From a virus: a DNA stretch of 33,827 nt. Positions within the stretch are counted from its first letter, which is position 1; each line of letters opens with the position of its first letter. Both the position numbers and the translations under genes were made by a program. Below are positions 1 through 6,590 of the stretch, piece by piece. The notes under the pieces are model-generated. The model ran no database searches. It worked only from the letters and a program-made list of their open reading frames with translations, and was not told the DNA's origin. Location: the IMG/VR virus record IMGVR_UViG_3300032020_001004, positions 1-33,827 of that record; one strand, written 5' to 3'.

Positions 1-405
1 ATGCGAAGTCGAATTTTCGCGAATCTTGGCTTCTTGCTCCAGATTGCTGGTGTTTTGACAGTTTTCCCGATTGTTATAGGATTGTACTTTGATGAAACGC
101 AGCATGTGATTTCACTTTTTCTTGCATGTGTGGGGTTTCTAGCATGCGGGTTTCTCATGAATGCTTTGTGCGAGAGAAAGGATTTGGACTTCAAATCTGC
201 CAGCGCTCTCATTGTTCTCTCCTTTGTTGCATTGCCGCTCATAGGAGCCATACCCTACTTCTACAATGATCCATTCAACAGCCCAAACCCAGCAGACAGG
301 TTTACCAACGACTACTTTGAAAGCATATCGGGATTCACAACCACAGGCTTCAGTTTCATACAAAACGCTGATGCTCTGCCCAGCCCACATAAGGCAAAAG
401 AGTAG
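1..405 (+). pseudogene. trkH: TrkH-type potassium uptake protein, 5' fragment
   Basis: The N-terminal part of a TrkH/KtrB-family K+ transporter membrane subunit. Visible are three hydrophobic segments (about residues 8-29, 35-55, 67-88) and the first pore-loop selectivity filter TTTGF at 113-117, within the family-typical ESISGFTTTGFS context. Family members run to about 450-500 residues with four such pore repeats. Here similarity stops near residue 127 and the frame closes at 134 (tail PSPHKAKE). The remaining three quarters are not on the far side of the provirus, so the truncation is not simply the provirus splitting the gene. It is host DNA 5' of the tRNA and almost certainly non-functional as a transporter. 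The ATG at position 1 coincides with the window edge, so upstream sequence is unseen. Confidence 0.8.
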
Positions 406-467
406 CGACAAGCAGACCACCTTTCTGCGACTCTATTGGTACTAGCCCAGACGAGAACCTGTAGAAA

Positions 468-476
468 ACTTAAACT
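468..476 (+). promoter_or_regulatory. Candidate TATA element of the tRNA-Leu gene
   Basis: The AT-rich string ACTTAAACT lies about 36 bases before the first base of the mature tRNA. This is the spacing expected of an archaeal TATA box with a short 5' leader. The assignment is by position and composition only. Confidence 0.4.
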
Positions 477-505
477 ACGAAACAGTGTCAACTCTACTGG
501 TTGCA

Positions 506-615
506 GCGGGGGTACCCGAGCCAGGTCTAAATAGGCGGTCAGAAACCTAAGACAAGGGGGAGGACTTAAGATCCTCTGGCGAAGGCCTTCGTGGGTTCAA
601 GTCCCACCCCCCGCA
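506..615 (+). tRNA. tRNA-Leu (anticodon UAA) with probable D-loop intron
   Basis: The acceptor stem GCGGGGG (506-512) pairs with CCCCCGC (608-614). The D stem is CCC (515-517) with GGG (556-558). The anticodon stem is GAGGA/TCCTC (560-564/572-576) around loop CTTAAGA, giving anticodon TAA at 567-569. A long variable arm follows (577-590), and the T arm is GTGGG-TTCAAGT-CCCAC (591-607). CCA is not encoded. The D loop is about 25 nt too long. Removing 531-555 would leave a normal 85-nt leucine tRNA with D loop AGCCAGGTCTAA. Around that segment GTCT (525-528) can pair with AGAC (550-553), next to an AAA bulge and a second helix TAGG/CCTA (532-535/546-549), resembling a relaxed bulge-helix-bulge splice motif. 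The gene is the provirus attachment site and stays complete after integration. Confidence 0.9.
531..555 (+). other. Candidate tRNA intron in the D loop
   Basis: This is extra sequence within the D loop of tRNA-Leu(UAA). It is bounded by an AAA bulge (529-531) on the 5' side and AAG (554-556) on the 3' side, with the four-base-pair helix GTCT/AGAC between them. Cleavage after the second base of each bulge gives a 25-nt intron. Exact ends are inferred and could shift by a base or two. Confidence 0.55.
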
Positions 616-619
616 CCTT
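593..619 (+). other. attL core of the provirus (3' end of tRNA-Leu)
   Basis: A 27-bp sequence beginning GGGTTCAAGTCCC and ending CGCACCTT is repeated exactly at 32550-32576 in the same orientation. It covers most of the T arm, the acceptor 3' strand and four following bases. The left copy is part of the intact tRNA and is followed within 50 bases by the integrase gene, the usual arrangement for tRNA-targeting archaeal integrases. Confidence 0.93.
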
Positions 620-668
620 TATAAGCAAAAATACGGGGGGTTTGTCCTGGCGACGATTTTGAATGCGT

Positions 669-1958
669 CTAGTACTTTTTCTTTTTGAAGATTTTGTGGC
701 CTTCGTATTCGCAGACATATTCAAATCCTGCCTCTACTAGGGAACAGATTTCATTTTCGCTCTTGGCTACTTTTGAGATGTAGTCCTGCTCTTCCTTGAA
801 GAGTTCTTCGGCGAGTTGGACGTAGAGCAGAGTATTCTTTATGCTCTTGTGGCCCAAGAGCTGCATGACGTGAAGGATGTCTTTGGTTCGGTGGTATTCT
901 ATTGTTCCTTTCCAGCGTCGGAACGTGTGGAAGGTGATTCTCAGCATCCTAGAGCTCTGAAGTTTGTTTGCGACGCGTCTTCGCTGTTGACAGAAATTGT
1001 CTCGGTAGTGGTCGAGTGGCTGCTGAGGGTTCGAGAATACTCTGTCTCCATAATTCTTGGGAAGAGTTCCAAGCATGCCTACGAGTTTCTTGCTTATGTG
1101 AACTATGCGTGGGTTGCTGTTTTTTTCTGGAGTGATCCTCACCGTGTTCGTTTCAAAATCGATGTCGTTCCATTTGAGTTGCCAGGCTTCTCCGCTTCTC
1201 ATGCCGGTTTCTTTCAGTGATTGCAGGAAGGTTGCCATGCGTTTGCTGCAGCCCGAGATTAGCTGGTCGATTTCTGTTTCCTTCGGGATGAACGGTAGTT
1301 TCGCGATACCTTTGTAACGTGGTGCTTCCCATTTGCCGCCCACCATTCTTAGAAATGTTGAGTATGCATCGACCGCGTTGGCTTTTCTTCCTTCGCTCCA
1401 CTGTTGTTTCGCTATGATTGTTTTCACGGTTTCAGGATCGTAAAGGTCTGCCCCTCGCTTTGCAAGTATCCGGAGCAGTTTAGATCTGCCCAGAATAGTT
1501 GATTCGCTGTAGCCCTGCTTTTTCATCCACCAGGCGTTTTCGATGATTTTTCCTTTGACGTCTGTTTCGTTTCTCCGCAGAACTTCAGTTGTCTGTTGTT
1601 CTGCCGCCAAGTTTTTCGTCTCCGTGACGCATATTTGGCGAGTAATAACTAAGTCATCACTGGCTTTTATGACATTGGACGAGGTTCTTTCAGCCTTTTC
1701 TCGGGTGCTCCAAGCATTCTTGACGTCGTTTGGATCCGAGAATCGCACGCCGCAATCTCGGCAAAGCCACCGCTGAATTTTATCGCCAAAAGCGGAATAA
1801 CGCAGAGCGTCGCGCCAAAGCTTGTTGGATCCGCAATGTGGGCATAGAGGGCTGACGCCGGCGGAGCCACGCAGACGCTCCGACTCACCGTTTTCGGAAC
1901 CGGCTTCTTTGCCAAATATGCGACTAGCCGTTGAGGTCTGTTGTGTGAGTTCAGCCAT
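669..1958 (-). CDS. int: Tyrosine-recombinase integrase with N-terminal zinc ribbon
   Basis: Catalyses site-specific integration and probably excision of the provirus at tRNA-Leu. An N-terminal zinc ribbon (C39, C42, C66, C69) resembles those that archaeal proviral integrases carry. A SAM-like core-binding region follows at about 130-210 and the catalytic domain at about 225-395. The full catalytic set is visible: R254 in ETGMRSGE, K279, H344 and R347 in HTFRRW, H370 in LLGHKS and the nucleophile Y379 in LLYVQ. The basic C-terminus ends FKKKKY. The gene is intact, unlike the split integrases of fuselloviruses, so integration does not destroy it. The start is the ATG after a GGCGAGGG stretch. 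The preceding 88-residue gene ends 18 bases upstream, so they are probably co-transcribed. Confidence 0.95.
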   Translation of the reverse strand: MAELTQQTSTASRIFGKEAGSENGESERLRGSAGVSPLCPHCGSNKLWRDALRYSAFGDKIQRWLCRDCGVRFSDPNDVKNAWSTREKAERTSSNVIKASDDLVITRQICVTETKNLAAEQQTTEVLRRNETDVKGKIIENAWWMKKQGYSESTILGRSKLLRILAKRGADLYDPETVKTIIAKQQWSEGRKANAVDAYSTFLRMVGGKWEAPRYKGIAKLPFIPKETEIDQLISGCSKRMATFLQSLKETGMRSGEAWQLKWNDIDFETNTVRITPEKNSNPRIVHISKKLVGMLGTLPKNYGDRVFSNPQQPLDHYRDNFCQQRRRVANKLQSSRMLRITFHTFRRWKGTIEYHRTKDILHVMQLLGHKSIKNTLLYVQLAEELFKEEQDYISKVAKSENEICSLVEAGFEYVCEYEGHKIFKKKKY

Positions 1959-1976
1959 TCCCTCGCCACCAGATCC

Positions 1977-2243
1977 TTAAGTAGCGTTCTTCGCTGATTC
2001 TGGCTCGTGCAAAAACAGGATCTTCTTGCTTTTGACTCGTTGAAAGTAGAGCTTGGGGTGTCTTTGTTGGAAGAGTACTAGAGCTGTTCTGTTCTCAAAC
2101 ACGGGATTTGAATAATCGCTATTGTTGTCGAGATGCTGCTTGCAGAATGGAGCCCCTACCTTTGTGTGACCGTTTGCATAGAAGATGTAGCCGGTTATGC
2201 CGGCAGCAGGAGCACCGCACACGACGCAGACCTTATAGTCCAT
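1977..2243 (-). CDS. Small zinc-finger protein, unknown function
   Basis: An 88-residue protein with an N-terminal CVVC pair (residues 6-9), a later C (34) and H (37) in PFCKQH, and a second basic half. The Cys2-CysHis spacing suggests one zinc site, hence nucleic-acid or protein binding. I do not recognise the family. It sits between the 81-residue gene upstream (19-base gap) and the integrase downstream (18-base gap), so it belongs to the integrase transcription unit. Its position might suit an excisionase or integration cofactor, but nothing in the sequence proves that. Confidence 0.65.
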   Translation of the reverse strand: MDYKVCVVCGAPAAGITGYIFYANGHTKVGAPFCKQHLDNNSDYSNPVFENRTALVLFQQRHPKLYFQRVKSKKILFLHEPESAKNAT

Positions 2244-2262
2244 TCGCAGTAGCTTCCTCGTG

Positions 2263-2508
2263 CTATTTGAAGAAGAGTTCGTCTCTGACGGCTTGGCCTA
2301 CTCTCAGGAAGCTCCTTTCATTTTCGCAGAATTCCAAGATTATAATGAGCAGCGGGTCTCTGGCGTCTTTGAACTCTTTGATGAAGCCTGCTTTTCCGGC
2401 TGACACTCTGACTTCAATGTTTTTGTTCTCACCAAGTATCTGGTAGAAACCTATCTTGTCATGTGCGTATCTTGCGAAATCTTCCCATTCGTCAATGACG
2501 TTTACCAA
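2263..2508 (-). CDS. Small hypothetical protein of the integrase operon
   Basis: An 81-residue mixed alpha/beta protein without cysteine motifs or membrane segments; the family is not recognised. The start is a TTG preceded seven bases upstream by a perfect AGGTGA ribosome-binding site, which decides the start despite the rare codon. It is the first gene after the operator pair at 2565-2612. Transcription of this gene, the 88-residue gene and the integrase is therefore probably set by whatever binds there. Confidence 0.65.
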   Translation of the reverse strand: MVNVIDEWEDFARYAHDKIGFYQILGENKNIEVRVSAGKAGFIKEFKDARDPLLIIILEFCENERSFLRVGQAVRDELFFK

Positions 2509-2564
2509 ATTGGTTTCACCTTAGACTATGTTGCTTCAGAAGTTTAAGGGAATTCTGGCACCGC

Positions 2565-2583
2565 CAAAGTATAGTAGACTTTG
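2565..2583. promoter_or_regulatory. Palindromic operator-like site, copy 1
   Basis: An inverted repeat with 9-bp arms CAAAGTATA / TAGACTTTG around a central G, with one mismatch. A near-identical palindrome lies 29 bp away (centre to centre). It lies between the winged-helix gene at 2684-3097 and the integrase operon, as expected for an operator controlling the latter. Confidence 0.55.
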
Positions 2584-2593
2584 GAGAGCTTCA

Positions 2594-2612
2594 CAAAGTC
2601 TAGTAGACTTCG
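2594..2612. promoter_or_regulatory. Palindromic operator-like site, copy 2
   Basis: An inverted repeat CAAAGTCTA / TAGACTTCG around a central G, with one mismatch at the outer edge; the inner 15 bp AAGTCTAGTAGACTT is perfectly symmetric. Together with copy 1 it forms a spaced pair of about three helical turns, suitable for cooperative binding by a dimeric repressor. Confidence 0.55.
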
Positions 2613-2683
2613 CTGGTCCCGGCAAAGTCATCTATCTGAAAACGGACATATCTTTCATCAAAGGATCGCAGTCTGTCAACTTG

Positions 2684-3097
2684 TCAGTCTTTCATGTTAT
2701 CTTTTTGTGTGGTCTTTTCAAAGAACAGTGTTAGGGCGGCTAGCTGTGCAATCAGTGTTTCTTCATTGGCTTCTTTTATGAATATGTCAGGACTGATCTG
2801 GTTGAGGAAGAGAGCAACCTGGGCTCTGGACGTGAGCTGATAGAGTATTGCTTGGGCGCCCGCTTGGGTATTCCGAGTACCTGCTTTGTCTATGTAGCCT
2901 GAATCTTCGAGGGCTTTTACTCTGCGGCTGACGTTGGTGTATTTTGTGTGTCGTAGGCCTCTTTGGGTTTTGATTTTCTTGTGGATTTCGTAGATTGTTA
3001 AGGGGCCTCTTTGGGTCAGGGTTTGGAATATGGTGTGGTTGAGTCGGGCTTCTCGGCCTTTGAAGACTGAGAGTCGTGTGTTTTTGGGTTTGGGCAC
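2684..3097 (-). CDS. Winged-helix DNA-binding regulator
   Basis: A 137-residue protein. Residues about 20-95 form a winged helix: a helix with TIYEIHKKIKT, a recognition segment HTKYTNVSRRVKALEDSGYI and a following wing ending in YQLTSRAQ. This is typical of archaeal viral regulators. The remaining 35 residues are a helical tail that could dimerise. The start is taken as GTG, as no in-frame ATG precedes the domain. Its gene lies directly upstream of the paired palindromes at 2565-2612 and the integrase operon, so it is the natural candidate for the lysogeny/integration repressor. That link is inference. Confidence 0.75.
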   Translation of the reverse strand: MPKPKNTRLSVFKGREARLNHTIFQTLTQRGPLTIYEIHKKIKTQRGLRHTKYTNVSRRVKALEDSGYIDKAGTRNTQAGAQAILYQLTSRAQVALFLNQISPDIFIKEANEETLIAQLAALTLFFEKTTQKDNMKD

Positions 3098-3200
3098 TTC
3101 ATTCGCTTACCGGCAGCATCGGTAAGATCAGAACTATGTGCGGAAGGGCTTATTCACGTTAATTTACACATTTTTGTGTCTACGGGTCTGGGGGAAAACG

Positions 3201-3216
3201 TTTCTGCAGGCAGAAA
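3201..3216. promoter_or_regulatory. Perfect inverted repeat upstream of the winged-helix gene
   Basis: TTTCTGC-AG-GCAGAAA, with seven-base-pair arms. It lies in the 152-base gap before the regulator gene, together with weaker hairpins near 3110-3126 (TACCG/CGGTA) and 3166-3179 (ACACA/TGTGT). It could be an operator or a leader RNA hairpin. Confidence 0.4.
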
Positions 3217-3249
3217 TGCCCTAGCGTAAAATGGCTTTTCGGTTAGTAT

Positions 3250-3543
3250 TTAAACAAAATCTGAGGTCTGATGTTCTTGGACCATGGTCTTGGTGGTTTT
3301 GGATCGTGTTTTGTCGGGGGTGTTTTCGGCATGCCGAAACGTTTTCTCGGGTGTCAAAGTGAGGATGACAGAGTCGTTTTCCAGTCTTACCTCGATGTCG
3401 AAGTCTTGTTTGAGTAACGGCTCGATGGCTTTATGGAATTTTCTGGGTATGTCGAGGGATAGTCGTTCGTACTCGTATGTGTGTTTGGTTTTCAGGTAGT
3501 GTTTCTTTGAGACTCGACGCTGGATCCTAACCAAATCAGTCAC
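3250..3543 (-). CDS. Small basic hypothetical protein
   Basis: A 97-residue protein. A predicted compact beta/alpha core (about 25-70, with LSLDIPRKFHKAIEPLL then alternating strands IEVRL and VILTLTP) is followed by a hydrophilic tail. The core is reminiscent of small archaeal mobile-element proteins of the swapped-hairpin/AbrB size class, but I cannot name the family. The start GTG is chosen from a strong GAGGAG ribosome-binding site five bases upstream. A TATA-like TTTAAATAC lies across its 3' end (3246-3255) and may serve the winged-helix gene downstream. Confidence 0.6.
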   Translation of the reverse strand: MTDLVRIQRRVSKKHYLKTKHTYEYERLSLDIPRKFHKAIEPLLKQDFDIEVRLENDSVILTLTPEKTFRHAENTPDKTRSKTTKTMVQEHQTSDFV

Positions 3544-3580
3544 GATGACTCCTCAGGCCACCAGGTGTGCCGTCATGTGG

Positions 3581-3754
3581 TCAGAATCCTCTTTTCTTGC
3601 CCCGGTATAGCTCTATGTAACCGCATTTTTCACAGTAGAAGACTTTGAGCTTGTCGCCTAGGAAGGCATCTTTTGAAACCAGCTCGACTTCAGATCCTAA
3701 AGCTTGAAAATGTCTGTCTTCCTGCATTTGAGAACCACACTTGGGACACTGCAC
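3581..3754 (-). CDS. 57-residue zinc-ribbon protein
   Basis: A very short gene starting GTG, the only start available because an in-frame TGA stops the frame four codons upstream. It encodes CPKC at residues 3-6 and CEKC at 41-44, a classic two-knuckle zinc ribbon, with the basic end YRGKKRGF. Such solitary zinc ribbons are common in archaeal viruses and usually bind nucleic acid or transcription components; the partner is unknown. A TATA-like TTTATTATT (3792-3800) sits 38 bases before the start, consistent with its own promoter heading the minus-strand early block. Confidence 0.7.
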   Translation of the reverse strand: MQCPKCGSQMQEDRHFQALGSEVELVSKDAFLGDKLKVFYCEKCGYIELYRGKKRGF

Positions 3755-3791
3755 AGCCTGTCAACCCTGCGTACTCACGAAATTTCCGAGA

Positions 3792-3800
3792 ATAATAAAC
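3792..3800 (-). promoter_or_regulatory. Candidate TATA box for the zinc-ribbon gene
   Basis: On the minus strand this reads TTTATTATT, 38 bases upstream of the GTG at 3754. It would leave a short leader of about a dozen bases. The call is positional only. Confidence 0.4.
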
Positions 3801-4154
3801 TGGACCATGAAACAACATCTTTTGCTAATGGAGAGTAGGGTTAAAGTGAAGCTCTCGTATGGTCTTGGATCGATCGGGACAGGTCAAGGTAACAAAGAAA
3901 AACAGATTGTTTTAGATGGGAAAGAGCTGCCAAAAACCCTTTGCGCATATTGGGGCTGGTAAAGGAGAGATCAGCAGCTCTTCCCCACAGGAAAAGTGAC
4001 ACGGCGAACAAGCCAATAAAGCATTTGGCGCGCGGTTCTGTTAACTTGTCATGGGATATAAATCCTTGTTAACTATCGTGAGATGGAAATTTCTGAAGAC
4101 GAGTTCATCTTTTTCGGATTTTGTCAGATCTTCTGTTGATAATGATTGTTAGAT
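3801..4154. other. Intergenic region of about 350 bases with one regulated-looking promoter
   Basis: No convincing protein gene is present; a 73-codon plus-strand frame here has no domain, no ribosome-binding site and unremarkable composition. The clearest signal is a plus-strand TATA-like GATATAAAT (4055-4063) framed by two direct copies of TGTTAACT (4039-4046 and 4067-4074). About 20 bases downstream is an ATG opening an 18-codon reading frame (4083-4139). The transcript would run into the 3' end of the opposite gene at 4155. Confidence 0.45.
4039..4074 (+). promoter_or_regulatory. TATA element framed by direct repeats TGTTAACT
   Basis: Two identical 8-bp repeats, each containing the palindrome GTTAAC, lie 28 bp apart and enclose GATATAAAT. 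A protein bound to both copies would cover the TATA box, so this looks like a repressible promoter. Its only downstream product in the window is an 18-codon ORF or an antisense/short RNA. Confidence 0.4.
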
Positions 4155-4895
4155 TCAAGTTCGAGAGGTTCCGCAGATTACGCAGTTCTGGTTTTGCGAT
4201 AGGTTTCTGGCTCTACAGTGCGGGCATTCCCATGCGGTTCCATCTTCCAATGCTGCTCTGACTACTGTTTCATATTCTAGGACTCTTGGAATCGGTATTC
4301 CTGAAGGTAACAATACCTTTGTTGTTCTTCCTCTGTCAAGTTGAGTTCTCAGTATGTCTAGAGTTCTTCTGTAGAGGTTAAATTCTCGTATATTCCATTT
4401 CCAAAAACTTGGAATTTTCCAAACGCTTTTTCTTCCATAATTTGCTGTTAAGAAATTGGTTCCAGCCTTAGAGTATTCTTCGATCTTTCTTCTGAAAAGT
4501 ATGGCAACTGAAGGGAAATCGCCTAGATTTCTGAGAATGATTGTTGTGTCTTTGCCAAATTTGCCTCTTTGAAACTCATTATAAAACTCGTTGAAGTCCT
4601 GTGTCTTTATTTCGTCTTCGCATTCTTTGTCTTCATAGTTCTGAACATAAGCTAAGTCTGAATGGAAAGTTTGCCCCTGCAAATACATATCCCACAGTTT
4701 GATAACATTATTTCTTCCTCTTACAATGCAACCATAGATCGTTTCTCGCTGGATTTTTGAGTCAGCTTCGAAATTTTCTTTGTAGAAAGCTTGTTGTAGA
4801 AGCAGAATAGTTAAGGGAACATCCTGTTCAACGTATTTCGTAATCATGTCTTGTACTAAGGGGTACACTCTTGAAATTTCACTTGCTTTTCGCAT
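4155..4895 (-). CDS. ParB-partner protein with C-terminal zinc ribbon, unknown function
   Basis: A 246-residue, mostly helical protein that ends in a zinc ribbon: CPHC (residues 224-227) and CVIC (237-240), spaced like RanBP2/double-knuckle ribbons. The central part has conserved-looking aromatic and basic patches (FWKWNIREFNLYRRTLDILR) but no family that I recognise. The ATG overlaps the end of the ParB-like gene by 17 bases, so the two are translationally coupled and probably act together. Composition is AT-richer than the virion genes, as is that of the ParB-like gene, suggesting a shared separate origin. Confidence 0.7.
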   Translation of the reverse strand: MRKASEISRVYPLVQDMITKYVEQDVPLTILLLQQAFYKENFEADSKIQRETIYGCIVRGRNNVIKLWDMYLQGQTFHSDLAYVQNYEDKECEDEIKTQDFNEFYNEFQRGKFGKDTTIILRNLGDFPSVAILFRRKIEEYSKAGTNFLTANYGRKSVWKIPSFWKWNIREFNLYRRTLDILRTQLDRGRTTKVLLPSGIPIPRVLEYETVVRAALEDGTAWECPHCRARNLSQNQNCVICGTSRT

Positions 4896-6276
4896 AGAAA
4901 TGTGTCTCTCTTAGTTCTCTAATCTTTTCTTCAATCTTATCAAATAATCGCAAAGCCTCATTCCACCGAGAACCCAGAATCATACGTTCATTCACTCCCC
5001 AACTAGCAATGGTTTCATAGACTCCGCTAATACCTCTGAGAACCTCCTCAGCTTCATTGATCACTGTAACATCTGTCAGCAAGTTGCCTTCTTTAGCTCT
5101 CTCTATGAAACGAAGTGCATAGTCCTCATTATAGCCATGTGTCTGAATGAATTGGATCACATTCTTCTGCAATTCTGGTTCTTTCAACTCGCCTACTGCA
5201 ACGATAACATTGTGCGGAAGCTTAGTTTTATCATTTAGAATCAATGCTCTGATCTCAGGTTCCATGTTCTTGAGAACGTCCTTTACTTCTGATGATGCAA
5301 GCTCAGCTGCTTTCCCAAGAAACTTTTCATCAGTCAAAAGTTCTCGTTCAACTTTTTGCCTAGTCTCTCCTTCTATTCGCTTTCTCTCTTCTTCAACTCT
5401 CTTCCTTACTTCTCCTTCTTCACGCCTCTTCCTTTCTTGTGTCCTCTCATGTCTCTCTTCTTCTTTTCGCTTCTTCTCAGTCTCTATCTTGGCCTTCTCC
5501 TTAGGCGTTAAAGTTTCCTCACGTTTCCTTTTAGCCTCTCTCCTTAGAACCATAGCTGCTTCCTCAAGCTCTTCAGGGGTCTCAATCTTGACCTCCTTAG
5601 GAACTGAAGCAGTTTTTTTCATCGCTTCCTTTGCTGCTTCAATTCTCCGTTCTTCCATTTCTTGAATTTCAGGCTTAATGGTTTCTCTAAGTTCTGGCGA
5701 GGTAAGTTTTCTCTCTAGAGTAAGGTCGAGTTTGGAAATCAGTGCTTCGGACGAAGCACCACCGTTGAAATATGGTCTTAATTCTTGGATATGACTAATG
5801 CTTAATTGCCCTTCCCAGACAAGATTTTGATATTTTTCTGGGAGTTTAAAGACGTTAAGATGAGCAGCCACTTGTTGTTCACCGTAATCGCATTCTCTTG
5901 ATATTCCTCTTAGGCTCATCCCGTATTCTTCTTGAAGTTTCTTGAAGTAGTATGCTTTCTCTTTAGGCGTATAATCTTGGCGTAGAGTGTTTACTTTCCA
6001 TACCATTCGCCTTGCAGTGTCATCATCCACATCTATGACAGTGACAGGAATAGTTTTGTATCCAAGCTCTTTTGCGAGGCGTGTTCTTCTCTCTCCATCA
6101 ACAAGCTCATAGTATCCATCTTTTTTTCGAACAGTTAATGGAACTAATATTCCGTCTCGCTGAATGCTTCCTCGAATATCCTCCAAATTGAAGCTAAGTC
6201 TTGGTTGATACGGACTTGGTTTGATCTGATCCAATGGAATGTTAATCGTTTTCATAACTGCCTTAGTTTGACTCAT
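4879..6276 (-). CDS. ParB-like partition/regulatory protein with long coiled coil
   Basis: A 465-residue protein from the ATG at 6276; a GTG nine bases earlier is possible. Residues 1-90 are a ParB/Srx-like domain with PSPYQPR and the nucleotide-contacting box GERRTR (61-66). Residues about 115-150 form the ParB helix-turn-helix (SLRGISRECDYGEQQVAAHLN). Residues about 200-320 are an extreme charged coiled coil (RKREE, KKRKEEERHERTQERKRREE), followed by a helical C-terminal domain. ParB proteins bind parS sites, spread, and act as CTPases in plasmid and chromosome segregation. No ParA ATPase is in the provirus, so a role in virus regulation, condensation or partition by a host ATPase is open. 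Confidence 0.85.
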   Translation of the reverse strand: MSQTKAVMKTINIPLDQIKPSPYQPRLSFNLEDIRGSIQRDGILVPLTVRKKDGYYELVDGERRTRLAKELGYKTIPVTVIDVDDDTARRMVWKVNTLRQDYTPKEKAYYFKKLQEEYGMSLRGISRECDYGEQQVAAHLNVFKLPEKYQNLVWEGQLSISHIQELRPYFNGGASSEALISKLDLTLERKLTSPELRETIKPEIQEMEERRIEAAKEAMKKTASVPKEVKIETPEELEEAAMVLRREAKRKREETLTPKEKAKIETEKKRKEEERHERTQERKRREEGEVRKRVEEERKRIEGETRQKVERELLTDEKFLGKAAELASSEVKDVLKNMEPEIRALILNDKTKLPHNVIVAVGELKEPELQKNVIQFIQTHGYNEDYALRFIERAKEGNLLTDVTVINEAEEVLRGISGVYETIASWGVNERMILGSRWNEALRLFDKIEEKIRELRETHFYAKSK

Positions 6277-6277
6277 C

Positions 6278-6412
6278 TTACTCACACTCCTTGACTTTCT
6301 TTATGAGTCTCTTAATAACGTCATCGTATGTTTCTCCCATTTTCCCCAACTCCTTTAGCGATTATCTTACTTCTTTGGATATTTGGATTGTGGTAATTTC
6401 TTCCTTCGCCAT
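6278..6412 (-). pseudogene. Ribbon-helix-helix (antitoxin-like) gene with in-frame stop
   Basis: An ATG at 6412 opens a 44-codon frame that reads through as a textbook short RHH protein: MAKEEITTIQISKEVR, then a TAA at 6362-6364, then SLKELGKMGETYDDVIKRLIKK and VKECE. The frame is unbroken apart from that ochre codon. The sequence on both sides fits the family (strand TTIQIS, helix, GETYDDVI turn, helix). The family is typical of VapB-like antitoxins and small DNA-binding repressors. The second half could be re-initiated at ATG 6331, since AAAGGAG precedes it, but would lack the DNA-binding strand. It ends two bases before the ParB-like start. Confidence 0.7.
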
Positions 6413-6590
6413 TTTATGTTCCCTATAGAGCCTTGTAGTAGTTATGCTAGCGCGCGCGTCGTTACTTGCTGTCCTGACTGGGCAGAAAGAAATGAATGAA
6501 TCTTTGAGGAGATTAGAGATCTGTTGCGTGGCAGTTCTTATGAGAAAGATTATTTGAAGAAGCCAGATTATGTGACATGAGGCTTGGCTG
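6413..6590. other. Divergent intergenic region with gene remnant
   Basis: This separates the minus-strand early genes from the plus-strand accessory island. It contains a GC-repeat tract (AGCGCGCGCG, 6449-6458). On the plus strand, 6500-6580 is an open 26-codon stretch ending in TGA (IFEEIRDLLRGSSYEKDY...) that resembles the tail of a small antitoxin-like protein but has no start codon. I read it as a remnant. Promoters for both directions must lie here; no strong TATA stands out. Confidence 0.4.

Noticed and set aside
3741-3962. 73-codon plus-strand ORF
   Set aside because: It overlaps the opposite zinc-ribbon gene at its start, has no ribosome-binding site, domain or protein-like regularity, and the inner ATG at 3807 has a TATA-like element only a few bases upstream, too close to serve it.
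5147-5665. 172-codon plus-strand ORF opposite the ParB-like gene
   Set aside because: Ser/Phe/Leu-rich shadow of the charged coiled-coil codons (GAA/AAG read backwards).
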